Origin: Rhodamnia argentea
Taxonomy: Eukaryota; Streptophyta; Magnoliopsida; Myrtales; Myrtaceae
Direction of reading: 5' to 3'
Assembly: GCF_020921035.1 (NCBI RefSeq)
Contig: NC_063156.1
Coordinates: 23,794,283 to 23,858,282, forward strand
DNA: 64,000 nucleotides
The first letter of the stretch is position 1; the number at the start of each line of letters is the position of its first letter. A program made the translations under genes and the position numbers. The notes under the pieces were generated by a model. The model was not told the DNA's origin. It saw nothing but the letters and a program-made list of their open reading frames with translations, and made no database searches. Positions 35,831 to 49,300 of this stretch are shown in pieces.

Positions 35831-36887
35831 AAAATGATGGTATGGATGTGTACTTTACTACTTCCACATTCCATAGTATAAAAGTAAGTTCTAGACGTAA
35901 AGTTTTTTTTTTTTTTTTTTTGGGGTAGAACTAGATGTAAAGTTAATATCATACAAAAGTACATAAAAGTAATTTCGCGTGCTTAGCGCATGCGCGAAAG
36001 CTTTTATAAATAGGAAGCCTAATGTTAGTACGAGAATCCATGTAACCAACCCTACTTCCTTAAGAGAAAAAGGGCCTTTTGTTGTCAAAGCACGAGGACG
36101 ATGTCGGCTAAGAATACCTAATAGTTTGCCCCTCCACACGTGCTATTATTTTGTCCATTTGGGCCATGCACACGTGCTGCCCTTGAAAGGTAGAAGATTT
36201 TCTTAACGGTAAAGCTAAGAAGACAAGGCATGTCGAGTTCTTCCCTTTTTCTACCTTTGTCCAAAAGCTACGGCGATTTTCATTGGCTCTTGAAAATAAA
36301 CGGTCGGCGGCGACTTTAGAAGGTGGTTTCGGATGGCAAATCCGACAATCGGGGCCGCGATGAATTGACGGAGCGACAGACAGAGAGTGAATTTGCGATA
36401 GGAGAGAAGGGGAGAGACGAGTCATCGAGTCATTGATCCGCACCCGCGATTCAATGTCTGATGTGTGATCACAAAGACTTAGACGGAACGCCGCAAGAAC
36501 GCAAACAATTCTAATGGGGAATCGCATGAAAAAACTGCGACGTTGCTCATGTCGGGGGCTGGGAATTGCGAAATAGTCCAACACCAGTAAAAGGAAAGGG
36601 GTGTTTAAACTGGCCTTAAATGGTCAAAGCTTGTCCCTTGGATAACCCAGAAGAGCAGAACCTAACGGCAAACTCTTCCTCGTACGGCAAATGATGGAAA
36701 GACGGACCACCGGTATATGGCCGGAGAAGCAAAGGGTGCTCAAATTCTCATTTCGCTTGTTTCTGATGAGTGATTCTCGTTCCTGCTATTATCCAGATAC
36801 AGGTAACAATCCATCATAGAGATCCAATTACGAGAGGGCGCCAGGCGCTCAAATTACCTCGAAATGGCATGTCCCTCGAAAATCCCT
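35831..36887. other. Intergenic, 3' side of the CAR gene
   Basis: A long T-run sits at 35903-35921. GC rises from about 36230 to 36560, with a minus open frame (36108-36584) that has no recognised domain. I see no supported gene; part may be CAR 3' UTR. Confidence 0.35.
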
Positions 36888-38706
36888 CTACAGAACCTTG
36901 GCACCGGGAAGGTCGATCCACTGCAACTGGATTTCCACCTCCCCGCATTCGACATTTTTAAGTCTGAGACACATGTCCTGGACGATCCTCCCTTCGCTCC
37001 ATAAGATGCAGCTCTCTTCGGAGAGGCAGTTCTTCCTACACGGCTGTACTCTGGATATTATCGTGCCGCTTGGGAGACCTTGCAAGTCCATCCTCAGGGC
37101 ATCTATGAATGCGTTAATGCCAAACTCCGCATCCCCCATTATGTCGTCCTTGGTGAACGTGTCGTGATCGTAAACTGCCTGAAAAATCAAGCAAAAAATT
37201 GAGAGATGGATTAGGCCAAAACTAATACTAACTCCATTAATGTCCTGCAGACCACTTTTATGCAGCTTAAAGCATAGACTCCTGTTGTTCGACTTTCATC
37301 AACTTTCAAAGCGAGGAAAAGAGTAAGGATCTTTAACAACTGTAATAGGGTTCACGGAGGTTACAAATTCTAGGTAGCATTACATCATTATTTGACCCAC
37401 AAGGTATCGTTCTTACAGCATTTTTTCTAGTAGCTATCCACCGTTACAACATTTATAAGAATAATAGCACAGCAAATGCCAAATTTCTCAAACATAGAAA
37501 AAGAAAGGCGCAAGGATGTATCAACAGTTAAGCTATCCAATGAGGTGCTTTTTGTGGCATCAACATGTTCTTGAAGTCACATGTTTCATTTGTTGGAACA
37601 AATTGGTTCTAAAGTTCAAATATTAAGAGCGCCGTGCAAACCAAACTGATCATCTAGTGAGGACTACTATGGATTCTTTCATCATATATGTTTGCTCTAG
37701 TCGACATTACATAACAAGATGGAGAAGCATGCGTAAAAGATGCAGATGGCCGGGCTTCTGTGCTCGTGCCCCTGGAGTTTTCAAATAAGAAAAAAATTGC
37801 AGATGAGTTTGTCCATAGCTGTTTGCAACTGTCCTTATTAGAGTCTCATGTGAATAACAGCAACATATCCGAAAAGGCAAAGGCAAATTGATTACTCTAT
37901 CTGTTCCCAGCCACATTTCTTTTGTAATTAAAAGTTTGAACAACCGTGAGTTCACATCTTCTAACCAATAGATCAGCAAAAGGCAACACATATCAAACCT
38001 TTGGCATGAATCTTTCAACTTCAGACTACATTCATATCTTTCAACCAATAGATCAACAAAAGGCAACATAAATCAAAACCTTAGGGGTGAATCTTTCAAC
38101 TTCAGACCACACGATTTCATTGGAAATGCTGAGAAAAGCGGTCTAGTGTAATGTAATTTGGAGCCACGAGTCTCACCAGTTTGATAGGAACATCAGGATC
38201 TGAAACAGAGAGAGTAAGATCTTCATTCCACTCCGGATTAATGTCCTTCTTGATTACGCGAGTTTTCAGTTTCTGCATGGAAACAATATTTCCTCAGTCC
38301 AACAAGTAAAGGGCATCGATAACAAAAGAAGGAATTCATTCACACCATATGAAGCAAACTACTCAAATCGCGAGCCTTCTGCTTCGAATTCGGGCCACAC
38401 ATTCCCATACGCATCACACTGAACCCAATTACTTTCTGACATGTTAATTTCCGACAAGCTAACGAGGATACTACCTCATTCACACGAACACAATCCGCAT
38501 AGCAATGTGAAATTGAGATGAGAAAAGGGAAAAAAGAACGATGACAGGACCTGTTTACCCATCTTGATGACGATGTAGGGGTCGCTGGTGCGGACATCTC
38601 GGACGGCGAGATTAATACCCCGCCGGACGCGGATTCTGAGAAGACCCAGCAAGCTCTCCATGAGAGATGTTCCTGAGGAAGGCCTCGTTGTTGGGGACGA
38701 CGACAT
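36888..38706 (-). CDS. C2-domain ABA-related (CAR) protein (three exons)
   Basis: Small Ca2+-dependent phospholipid-binding protein of the CAR family, known to bring PYR/PYL ABA receptors to the plasma membrane. Exons 38706-38551, 38272-38177 and 37178-36888 give 543 bp (180 aa), typical for CARs. The N-terminus MSSSPTTRPSSGTSLMESLL leads into the C2 core LLRIRVRRGINLAVRD. Calcium-loop aspartates are seen in RDVRTSDPY and YDHDTFTKDD. The lysine-rich KLKTRVIKKDINPEWNEDLT and the CAR-signature end VECGEVEIQLQWIDLPG are present. Without exon 2 the C2 fold would be incomplete, so the splice choice is well supported. A 5' UTR intron (donor near 38874, acceptor near 38757) is plausible. Intron 2 holds a tandem duplication. 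Which CAR paralogue it is cannot be told. Confidence 0.94.
37955..38110. repeat. Tandem duplication of about 78 bp in CAR intron 2
   Basis: The block with CCAATAGATCAGCAAAAGGC and TGAATCTTTCAACTTCAGAC is repeated directly as CCAATAGATCAACAAAAGGC and TGAATCTTTCAACTTCAGAC. The two copies differ at roughly one position in ten. Non-coding. Confidence 0.75.
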
Positions 38707-39998
38707 TCTTGGTCTCTCTCTTCCCCTTTCCTTACATGCCCCCCCAAGAATCTCCCTACAAAAGGGCACACAGAAAGAATGAATCTTTTTGATGTGGGAG
38801 TGAAACTGGAATCATCAAGATGCATATGACAAAACGGGAAACTTGAGAACAGATCGAACGCCTTTTTCCTACCTTGATGTTCTTGAGGTGGATCGAGCAA
38901 GCCTAACGATGGGGGAAATGGCTGTCCATTCCCTGGTAAATTTTACCAGAGAGAGAGAGAGATGAGGAGGAGGAGGAGGACCGAAATTCCTGGAAACGAA
39001 GAAGAGGAACGACCGGATGCCATATTCTTGTGTGCTTTTGAGTGGACATAGAGTTTGATTGGAAGTCATGAAGGGCGAAGCAGAAGATTGCTATATTTGG
39101 TTTTTGTTGAACATGTTGTTAAACATTTATTATTCCACTTACGGCAAATACTAGAGGTAAGCATGATTTCAGATTAACCTGAAATCCTAGAAAATGGATC
39201 GGTGAGGAACCTATTTATTTTCAAATTTCAAAATATGTAAGTTAAGTTTCAAGTTTCAAAAATTAAAAAACATGTTCCGATAGATATGTTTCAAGTTCTA
39301 GATAGGTAGAACCCGAAGTCTATAACCTAAGATCTATAAGTTGTAACGAGTTTTTATGTTTTTCTTAGTATATATCTCGCGCGATCTTGTGGTATTTTAT
39401 AGTGTCCGATGATGAATGTGTAATTTGAAACTATTAATCTAAGATTTTATTTTTTGCAATATTTATAACCAAAACTTTTACTTTGTTAATATTTCATATT
39501 TGTTTTTTTTTTAAAGAATATTTCATATTTGTTCGTATGTCTAAATATGAATAGTGGTCAATTGATTATAGCAACAAGTAGTTATCATAATGTGATTATT
39601 CACTATAATTGTTTAATTAAAAATATATGTGAAACTTGGGTAGACTTTAAAATCGACTTTGAAACCTATGATAGGGTAGGGTTTAGTCTTCATGATATGC
39701 ATGGTAGGTTTCGGGTTTCAAAAATTGAACCTATTCCGACATGCGGGTTCTACTTGAACCGCTCAGTCTCTAACAAAACTAACAATAGTGCCTAAAATTG
39801 ATACAAAAAAACTTAAAATTTGTACATCTTTTGGACAAGTTTCAAAGTTGGGGGCTAAAATGGATAGAAATGCGCAAAGTCAGGGACTTCTTTGAAAATA
39901 GGCCGAATATAAATTGTCTCTTTTCCCGCGCTTTCCGCACGATCCTCTCTGACGATGAAAACCACATCGTCGCGACGGAGCTCGACGGAAGGCGATCA
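38707..39998. promoter_or_regulatory. Shared upstream region between CAR (minus) and HROB-like (plus) genes
   Basis: The two genes are divergent with 1.3 kb between their start codons. The CAR side has a CT-rich leader: (GA)n at 38951-38963 and (GAG)n at 38965-38980 on the plus strand. A probable hAT-like MITE fills 39152-39772, leaving about 225 bp before the HROB-like ATG. No specific factor site was identified. Confidence 0.45.
39152..39772. mobile_element. Probable hAT-like MITE
   Basis: The left end TAGAGGTAAGCATG and the reverse complement of the right end (TAGAGACTGAGCGG) are similar with one gap. The interior has the GGTTC/GAACC and GGGTTTC motifs seen in the other MITEs of the window. 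Flanks match poorly (CAAATACT against ACAAAACT, 5 of 8), so the insertion is old or the limits are off by a few bases. Confidence 0.42.
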
Positions 39999-42580
39999 AT
40001 GGAGGAGACATGGGAGGCACTTGACGCCGATGACTCAGACCTCTCCACGTTTCGACGCCCTCCCAAGCGCCATCAAACCCTAATTGAACCCCCAATTTCC
40101 TCATCGTTTCTTCGCCCCTGCTCTCGTCGCTCCTCCCAACCCCCAGTCGCAGCATCCCAGCCCGCAAGCCCTAGTTTCCCAAGCCCCTCAATCCCCGAAC
40201 TCGGTCTCCCTCCCTCCTCTCGAGTCTTCGCCAAGAAGAGAAGAGGCGAAGGGTGAGCGGAGAATACCAGGACCGGCCGAAGCAGTTCAAGCGGCGATGC
40301 AGCGGAGAGCTCGGGGTTTGTCGGAGGGTTTTCCCAGAGCTGGAGGCGAGGAGGAGGAGGAGGAGGATGTGACTGCGATTCCTACACAGGAGTATATAAG
40401 GAGGGCTCTGGAGAATGTGGATGAGGACGGTGGCGATTTCACGCTCGATCCGTGGGTATGTGCAGTGGAATTCGTGCGGCAACAAGGTATTGAGGTTATG
40501 GTATCGAGTCAACGAGGGTTTTTGACTGACCAATTTGAGATGGTGACTTGACGATTTTGTGCGTTTGGATTTATGTTTTCCAGTTGTTAGATGGCGAGTT
40601 TGTAATGCTTTCGCTGGTTGATTCTATTGTTAGGGTTGGTGGATGGTGATGGTGTGGCCATTGGGACGCCTTTGTGCTCCATTAAGAGAGGAACTGTCCC
40701 TGATAAAGTGTCTCAGGTCTTCAGATTCTTTATCCAACTTCAATTGCTGAGATGAATGCTAGGATTTTCAACTAGATAAATGCGAAAGTTGACAAATAGT
40801 AAATGGAGGAAAAGGGAGCAAGGAATAGCTATTCAAGAAATTTACTTGATTTGGCTACTGGCTTATATTCACAAATGGTTTGGAAGAATTTGACTATATC
40901 AAAAATCAGGGCATAATAGGATACCGGACACACGCACACCCATTCCTAGTCCCAAATGCAAAGCGAATCTCAGAACTTGCAAATGGAAAGTATATTTCTT
41001 CATAAAATCTACGAAATATTTTGACAGTACTAAGGAGACTGGTCTTCTGATTTCTGGTGAAAAGTGAAAATAAGAAATTTCAACCGCCTTTGCTTTGTTA
41101 TAGTCAATAGGAGACTTCCAGAGCTGTGTCAAGTATCATTTGGAATCATCCTTTGTCTGATTGTTGTTTGGATGTGATTAGGTCGTTGCAATTGTCAAAT
41201 CTTGCACTCCAAATGGCCATGGTGATATGATGGTGACACTTAAGGTATACCCAGTTCATACTACTTAAATTGATGGGCTTTTCATTATACTCGGGATGGC
41301 TTCTAAGCAGAATATGGAACTTATGAATGTGGTGTTGAAAATCTCAGGATCCAACAGGTACAGTTGGCGCTACTATTCATCACAAAGTTCTGAGAGGGAA
41401 GGGTTTTGCACAGGAGATATCTGTTGGTGCAGTTCTAATTCTTCAGAAGGTTATATCAATCACATTAGCAAAAAATTTAAACCAGTGTTGCCATTATCTT
41501 ATTTGATTTTATCAGTTGCATGACAATCACTTATTACATGCTTTAATATATGCTAGTTAGTGGAGCTTTTTGCTTCTCGAGTTTCTTTAATTTTTGCGTT
41601 TCTGATTCTTCTCATTGTTGTGCTTTGTTTCAGGTTGCAGTGTTTTCACCTTCACGCTGCACTCGCTATCTCAACATAACTTTGAACAACATAATAAAGG
41701 TATGCTAACTCAGCATGTGTCTGGAATCTATATGGCAGCATTTTGTCGGCATGATTTTCTTTTGTCATGAATCTCGACAACCCCTGGTTATTGCCACTCT
41801 CGGTTCATGTGGTAGATTTTGGACCACTTGGGGGAGAGTTCTTGCTGAATCTTGATTTTCTTGTTACTGACAACAAACTTTCAGTCTGAATTAACAAGTT
41901 CCAAAGACCTTGCGAAAATTGACTCTGCAATTTTGCAAAAACTTGCACAAAAATCAATAAATAAATCCCACAGGTCATCGCTAAGGACGGTGGACCTCCA
42001 TCAAAAGAGAATTGTTCTCCCCCAGCTAAAGAACGTTCTTCCAGTTTGGGTAGGTCTTCAGTCTTATTTGCTCTATTGGGAAAAATCCCTCTTAAGTTCT
42101 TGAAGCGTTTTCAATACACTATTGTTTTACTGATTAAGACTTGGGTTGGCAGAGATTCGGGAAAAATCCAGCACGGAAGAGAAAGCATCGTCCCAGTTAA
42201 GGGGGAGAATAGAGGGAATCTTGAGTAGTTTAAAGCAAGCTACTAATACGCAGTATGAACAGTCTGGCGGGGTAAAAGGGACCGACTCTTGCAGCGACCA
42301 AACTAGCAGAAACCATGACGTTTCTGTGGTAAACGAACCATCCCCTGCGGCACATGACGAGACAAGCCAATTTAGGGCAGCTAGGAGTGGCGAGACAATG
42401 CATTGTTCTACGTCAGAAAACACCAAGTGCAACGACAACAGGTTGGGCATTGCGGAAGTTTCTGATGATAAAGATGGCGTTAGCGTAGATGGAATGAGGA
42501 AGCAACAGCGGCTTAGTTCAAGAACTTCGCTCCTGCAGTGGACTGATGAACAACTAGAGGAGCTCATGGACTGCGAATGA
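39999..42580 (+). CDS. Homologous recombination OB-fold protein (HROB/MCM8IP-like), seven exons
   Basis: Plant relative of HROB (C17orf53/MCM8IP), which in animals recruits the MCM8-MCM9 helicase for repair DNA synthesis. Exons read at 39999-40486, 40634-40716, 41182-41244, 41348-41449, 41634-41699, 41974-42049 and 42153-42580. The ATG at 39999 opens METWEALDADDSDL-like acidic sequence (MEETWEALDADDSDL). The conserved IPGPA motif follows (RIPGPAEAVQAAMQRR), then FTLDPWVCAVEFV. Exons 2-5 encode the OB fold with VVAIVKSCTPNGHGDMMVTL, KDPTGTVGATIHHKVL and FSPSRCTRYLNITLNNII, which align well with the human protein as recalled. The tail is hydrophilic and ends LQWTDEQLEELMDCE. The ATG frame and the IPGPA frame differ by one base somewhere in 40081-40256, so exon 1 as read is not one open frame. 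Confidence 0.83.
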
Positions 42581-43749
42581 CGACATACTCAAAGATCCTT
42601 GGATGACTAATGCTCGGCTTACAACACGGCACCGCACAGGATGAGTTGCTTCTTTGGTGAGTTGAAGATTTTTGTTTGCTCTTTATGTTGTCTTCCCTTA
42701 CCCTGGTATCCCTTTTCAATGTAGAGCGCACTTCGTTCTTCCTAATCCAGATGAATCCGGAATGTGAAGAACGTATCCTCCAGTTTCTTGAGATTCTTAT
42801 TTTCGCATCAGCCCCACTTAGGTTAGATATTCAGCAACTCGCAATCACACACGATTGTGCTGATTCTTTTTGCATCCTGAATGAACTCATCTGTCTCCTT
42901 ACAGCATATAAATTCGTGACCAGGGATGAGATTAGATACTTAGGGCCGCGTCAAAAGAACATCCACCTTAAAACAAGTGGAATTTAGTTCTAAGTACTAG
43001 AAAATGCATCAATCGGAAGAAAAGAACAGAAAAGAAGGAAAAAAACAAGGCTGCTTGTGAAGATCTTAAAGAGTTGTGTGTCAAACGTGGAGGCATCCGT
43101 CTGGGCAGACTTGAGCAGATTTTCTCTTTAATCCCGGGGGGTGGAGAATGCATGACCATGATGGTTAAAATACAATGATCAAATCACAAATGAAAGGAGA
43201 AGTTCCTTATACAGTGCCCCGGATACACCAGCACCGAAATACCATAGAGGGTAGTTAGTTAAGAAGCAGTGAAAACAGAAGGCACAAAGTTAATTAGCAA
43301 AACAAAAAAAAGCTGTTACAATAATAATTATGAGAAGTATGAAATTTTTTTTTTTTTGGGGGTGGGGGTTGAAGAATTAAGGGGTTGAGCAGACAAAGAA
43401 GTTGCCTCATAGCTCGACTTACCAACTCAAGTGAAATATGTCAACCAAAACAAAATTGGATCATACATACAAATTGGCTCGAAAAGAACAAGACCTGCTG
43501 AACAAGAATTCAAGAACGTATACCCTCTTTTGACCTCAACTCTACCATCGGGGCGAAAAAATGGTCCTCATCTTTGCTACCTAGCATGCTGAATGGAATG
43601 TTGGCATTCAAGATTTAACCGATGAACCGTGCATGCGGGTGGCTGTATCAGCAAATTGGATTCCTCGATGCAGAATGGAGCTGGTGCAGGATGCAAGATG
43701 AGAACCCCGCACTCAAAAATCACAGAAGCTCGGCCAGACCAGTTTACGC
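42581..43749. other. Convergent 3' ends of HROB-like and TOC64 genes
   Basis: The two genes point at each other across 1.17 kb, which should hold both 3' UTRs. A GGGGGTGGGGG tract at 43358-43369 follows a T-run. An open frame at 42676-42987 has no recognised domain. Nothing else seen. Confidence 0.45.
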
Positions 43750-46301
43750 CTACAGAAACAACTTCCTCAATCGCTCAGCAGAAAGTGATGCTCTTTTGTT
43801 TGTTGGTTCGAGAACCAGTGCATAGCTGAAGTCTGCAACAAGTAAAGAGGAAGAAACCTTTAGTCATCAAGACATGATATAGCTAGCAATATGCCCCGTA
43901 GTGTACTCTTAGTCGAATGGTATAGAGCATTTGATTAGAGCGAATCAATATTCAGTTTTCTCTATGATCCTAACAGAGGACTGTCCAAACAACTTGGCAT
44001 GAACCACTATTGTGTCAAAAAGTGCCTTGTTCTTCTCTTTTCTTTTCTTTTCTTTTCTTTTTGCTGAAAATTAAGAAACTACTTAGTCAAGTAACAAAAT
44101 TACCCATTCAATCACGTTGTATTCCTCTAAGATCTACAATCCAACATTCCCACGAAATAAATGTTATTTTACACTAAACTTTTGCCTTTTAGATTGACCA
44201 AGATTATTTAGACTAACGCATCAGTCCAAATAGGAGCCCGTGTTTCCTAGGTTTTTATTCAATCTGTAGCTCATGGCTAACAAACATTACTTAGCATATA
44301 GATCAAATCAGCAATATTACAAATTGAACCTCATGAGATCCAGTTGCTTACCTTCAATTGCGTCCTGGTAGTAGCCAAGCATCTCTCTCGCTGTGCCCCG
44401 ACGCAAGTAGGCCTTTACGTTCTGGAGATTTTATAAAAACCCAAAACTCAGGGAAAGGTTATAAGACTTTTTAAGATACAACCAGAAAAAGTACTTGTCT
44501 ATCTTAGTAATATCTACACATGCATTCACGCACATGGGAAGGGAAAGAAATATAGAAAAATCTCGGGACGAAAGATAATTTGTATCCAAATTTATACAGG
44601 AAATAAGACTCCAGGATTCCCGTTTGCCAGAAAACTTACTTCCCACAAAAATTATGTGTTGCGCAAAATGACAATTAACAATTTCTACTTTCCATTATAT
44701 ACGTCACCAGAGACTAATATGCAAGTTGGTCCACATTATAGCTGCTGATCATTTATCCTGCTGTCGCTGTTTGGAAAGATCTAGACTCCCAGCATGATAA
44801 TAAAGGGATCATGCTCCAGAAGACGACCCATTTGAAGGACAAACTTGCATCAAAACCACCTAGCAGGATCTAACATTCTGATATTTAGAACATCCTTGGA
44901 AGAAAAATAATAAAAATAACATGATTTTGTTTCCTTTTTTATGGAACTTCCTATGCCAGGAAAAAGGAGGGGGACTAAGTTTTCTCTAAGCTGCCATTTG
45001 AAGAAACTAACTAACCCCTTAGATAAAACACCTGGATCAATAGAACATCAGTGTTCCAACTGATTCATTCTGTCTTGCAAACTCCACAACTACATCTTAG
45101 GAACACTGCATCTCTCGTCACTGTAACAGAAACATGAAAAACAGGGCCTAAGACGCTATCACTGAGCTTTACACTGACTGTTCTCAAGAAGAAGGTTACC
45201 TTTTTATCAAGACTGATGGCTTTTGTAGAATCTGCCTCAGCCTGAAGATAACTGAAAATCAGAGAAGTCAAAGTATAACTAGAACATAAGTTTTCCAAGA
45301 CATGATATTTATACATATTGAAGCTTTAAGATCAACCATGATGGTACCTTCCGAGTTCTAGATATGCTGCTGCCCGGTTACTATAATATGTAGCATTATT
45401 GCCACTTAGCTTGATAGCTTCCGTATAAAAACTAATTGCCTTCTGCCACTGTTTTTCTTTAAAAGCTTGGTTTCCCTAGAAATGACGCAAAAGATGGTCA
45501 GATTCGAAATGAGAAACACGAGGCACATCAGAGTAGTCTTTTAGACATCTTTCTCTATCACAATCAAATTAACGCAAAGTTAATATTAAGCAAACATATA
45601 AACCAATACGTTTTCTATACAAATTACATCATCACCCAAAATTTTCAGTACTCAATTGTTCCAACAATCCCAAGACGAGATAAAAAGTTAAAAATTGCAC
45701 AAGAAAATTCGCTTCACTGTTACACAAGTAAATAACCAAAAGTCATATGTAACCCTTTGGGTTGACATCTTCACTGTTCCTTTTCCTTTTTCCTTGCCTA
45801 TGTCCTTAGCAAGAAGAAACATTGATTCAAAAGAAATTTTCACTCATGATTTGAGGGAATCTCACTCTCACATTTCTCACAATCCAATCAAAGCTTGTAA
45901 TGGAGGGAAAAAAGAAAACTAGAATGGACCTTCTCTTTTGCAATTTCAGCTGAGTTTTCCCGTGTAACAGCGTTTTTTGTTGGTTTTGACTTGCTGGCTA
46001 TGTCAGCCTGTTCTTGCAAGGTTGCGTACATGGCATTAACTGTGTCCAATAAAAACCGATCCCCCCCATTCCTTGCTATGAGAGACACAGAGAGTGGACA
46101 CTTTTCATGAAATCCCACAGGTAATGAGACCTGATAAGAGAAAAGCATTTGGTGAGAAGGTTTAAGGATACTAAAATAGTCTACCTCTATATCAAAGCAA
46201 TCTTTCCAATAGAAGCCAACTAAATATAGAAGTAACTTCCCACGTAACATTCTTTAGGGTCAGACATTGTGCGTGAAATAGTGTGCTCCTTAGCTAAGCC
46301 C

Positions 46302-46342
<41 letters not shown>

Positions 46343-49300
46343 CTGACAGCAACCAGATACACTGGAAATACTCAACAAACTAAAAACGCGGCTCTGGTAA
46401 TCTTCTGATTGCAGCTCTTTCCCCCCGAGTTTTGGAGGAGGGTCAGCAACGGTAGGAATAACTAGAATTCCATCATCCTTTACAATAATAAAGAAATATA
46501 CAAAAAATAAAAGAATTAAGGCCAACAAATACTACAAAAATGTTATTGCTAAAAGACAAGCTCATTTATGCTCTGTTTAGTAAAATAGCCCAACATGAGA
46601 TGAATGGAAATTAGGAATCGCAAGGTATAAGACACACAGGCTCAGTATAAGTTTATGGATGCCAATCTCTTTTCATGATAACAGTGCATGTCAAGAAAAC
46701 AGCTTTTTGTATGGCACAAGTAAAGCTGTATGCATTATAATTTGACTCCACTAGAACCCCGATATTGGAGACTCATGCATTTGGATGTGCCAATTACTTG
46801 AGAATCGGTCCGATGAAATATCTAACACATCCATGGTGAAAAAAAGGATTCTTCCCCCTACTCAGAGAAAAGATAAAGTGCGTGGGAATTATAGATAGCT
46901 TTAAAGAAAGATGAATTAAAGTATCCTATTAATAAGAGGCAGATTTAAAGGTAAATAGCTCTTCTTTTCCAGAAGAATCCAGCATTTAATGGCCTATCTA
47001 TTTTAATTTTTTAACATGAAGCCGACAAATAATAAAAGCAACTTTTGATACTTAAACATGCAGAAACCTAAAGTCACTATTTTCTAGAATAGAAATAAGT
47101 AACTGAATGTAGTTTTTACATATGGCAGCATTCAAATATAAAGCAATTTCTGCACAAATACAGTACTTAATTCGTGACAGGCTAAACTTCTCTTATAATC
47201 CTCTTTGCTAAACACCTGCACAATCATGTTGGATGGAGGGTAAAAGGTGGGAAAGGATTATATGAGTTTTGGTAAAGTCATTTTCATGTAAATTTTAAAT
47301 TCCCTATCATATTCACCAAAAAAATCATCACACAAAATGGCCATAAAATTAAATAACAAATTACGAAAGAACTAGACTTATTCATGCTTGTATCTGAATG
47401 ACAGGCTGATGAACATGAAGTAAATGCAAGCAACATGCAGCATGAAGACAGTCACTCTATTAAATATGACAATTCAGAGTTCAAACCAGCAGGCTGAGTC
47501 ATCGACCAGAAAATAAAAGCAACGATAGTTATGCCAATGCATTCAATTCTTCATGTTTCAAGCATGTAAGCACCTCACCTTCAACAGCGAGTTGATAGCT
47601 GATCGCAATTCATTCCTAATTACTCTGCAATTTTCAATGTCCACTTCCGTTGTCTGTGGCATGTTATGCAACTGCTTTGAGATGACAGCATCCAAAATAG
47701 GATTTGCCGAATGGATCCATTCTTCATGATTAGTAATGAATTCATGCCTGTAGTTTACAAAGGGCCTATTAAGTATAGGTATTTAAACTAATAACATTTC
47801 ATAAATTTGTAAAGTGAGGACAACTTGGTCTCACATTGTATATCCACACAGTTCCACAGATGCCAAAGAGCAATTCAACTCAAACACAATAGGAATCCAC
47901 ACCCCTTTGAATAAAACTTACCTTTGAACAAACATTGCAACTTCTGCAAGATCTCTAATAGAGGATCTTTTCAATTCACCATTAGTTTTCTTGGCAGGAA
48001 ATGCTTTCAAGCTTGGAACTTTAGAATTGAAATATGACTCCAGATTTTCATGCTTCAAAATTTGCCCTAAGAAGTATGAACTTCATTAAATTTTGAGGGG
48101 AAAAAAAAAAACTCAATGAATCAAGAGGAACGTAAACCATTCTTCCAGTGGACTCACTTCCATACAGCTTCTCTGTTGCTTTAACAACCACCTGAACAAC
48201 CCGGTCTACAGAAATCTTTAACAACTGAAAACAATCATCAGCTATTATCATCTGTCTTGGATTACGTTGAACTGCAAATGGAACTTGCAGCAGCACATGG
48301 CCAACTCGGCGCAGAATAGAAGGATCCTTCGCAAACCATCCTGCAATAGCAATTTCACAGTAGTGCCAACAATGAACCAATGAATGTTTAAAAAAAAAAG
48401 AGAGAGATATAGAGAGTTTCATGATCTCATTAGCTTTAAATAATTTCTACATGAACAATGCTCCAGGGAAAGCACACCACTTTAATATCGTTCAATTCAG
48501 GTGTATTGAAAAGGTAAATGTTACAGTACAGCTTTCTTGCTGGTCACATGTGTCTTCGCAATAGAATATAACCAACATATGTTGTCTTGCTAACAGACAC
48601 TTGGCCTATCTCTTAGGTAGGGCAACTCATTGAAAAGAATAAGACATTCACACATCTTGGTTCCCAAGTGCAGAGTCATGTATGAATTCCCCCGTCAAAA
48701 AAGTCATATATGCAGGCGCCATGGACATCAAATGTCGGTATACATGTAAGTTGCAATTATAAACACAAGGACACACATACCCACTGTGTCTAAACTTGTC
48801 GAGACAGGTAGAACTCCCATGTTTGAAATGGTGCCATGTGACGATCTGAAGCCTATGACGCCACAATATCCTGCTGGCACTCTCACACCACCTATAGTAT
48901 CAATACCTGCAATGACCAACAAGCATTTGATGAAACTTATCTAACAAGCAAGATTATATGTATTTTCCAAATTAATTACTCAGCAAAACATTATTTACTG
49001 CATAAGCACGCATGCCTACTATCTTAAACAACTCAAACTTGTAACTCCTAAATGGTTTTTGCAAATCACTCCTGCATTCGTTACCGAAACCAATTGCCAG
49101 ACTAAAAGTGAAATGAGTGAATGACATCAGGCATAAAACGCGCTAATGCCCTGTGGAAGACAAACAAGTGGAAAGGCGGATGCAAGCCATCAATAAGAAT
49201 CACTATATCCTTACCTATAGAGAAGTCAACAAGATTAGCAGCGACTGCCACAGCAGCTCCACTGGAGGATCCACCGGGTACCCGTGCAGTCGCTGCAGGA

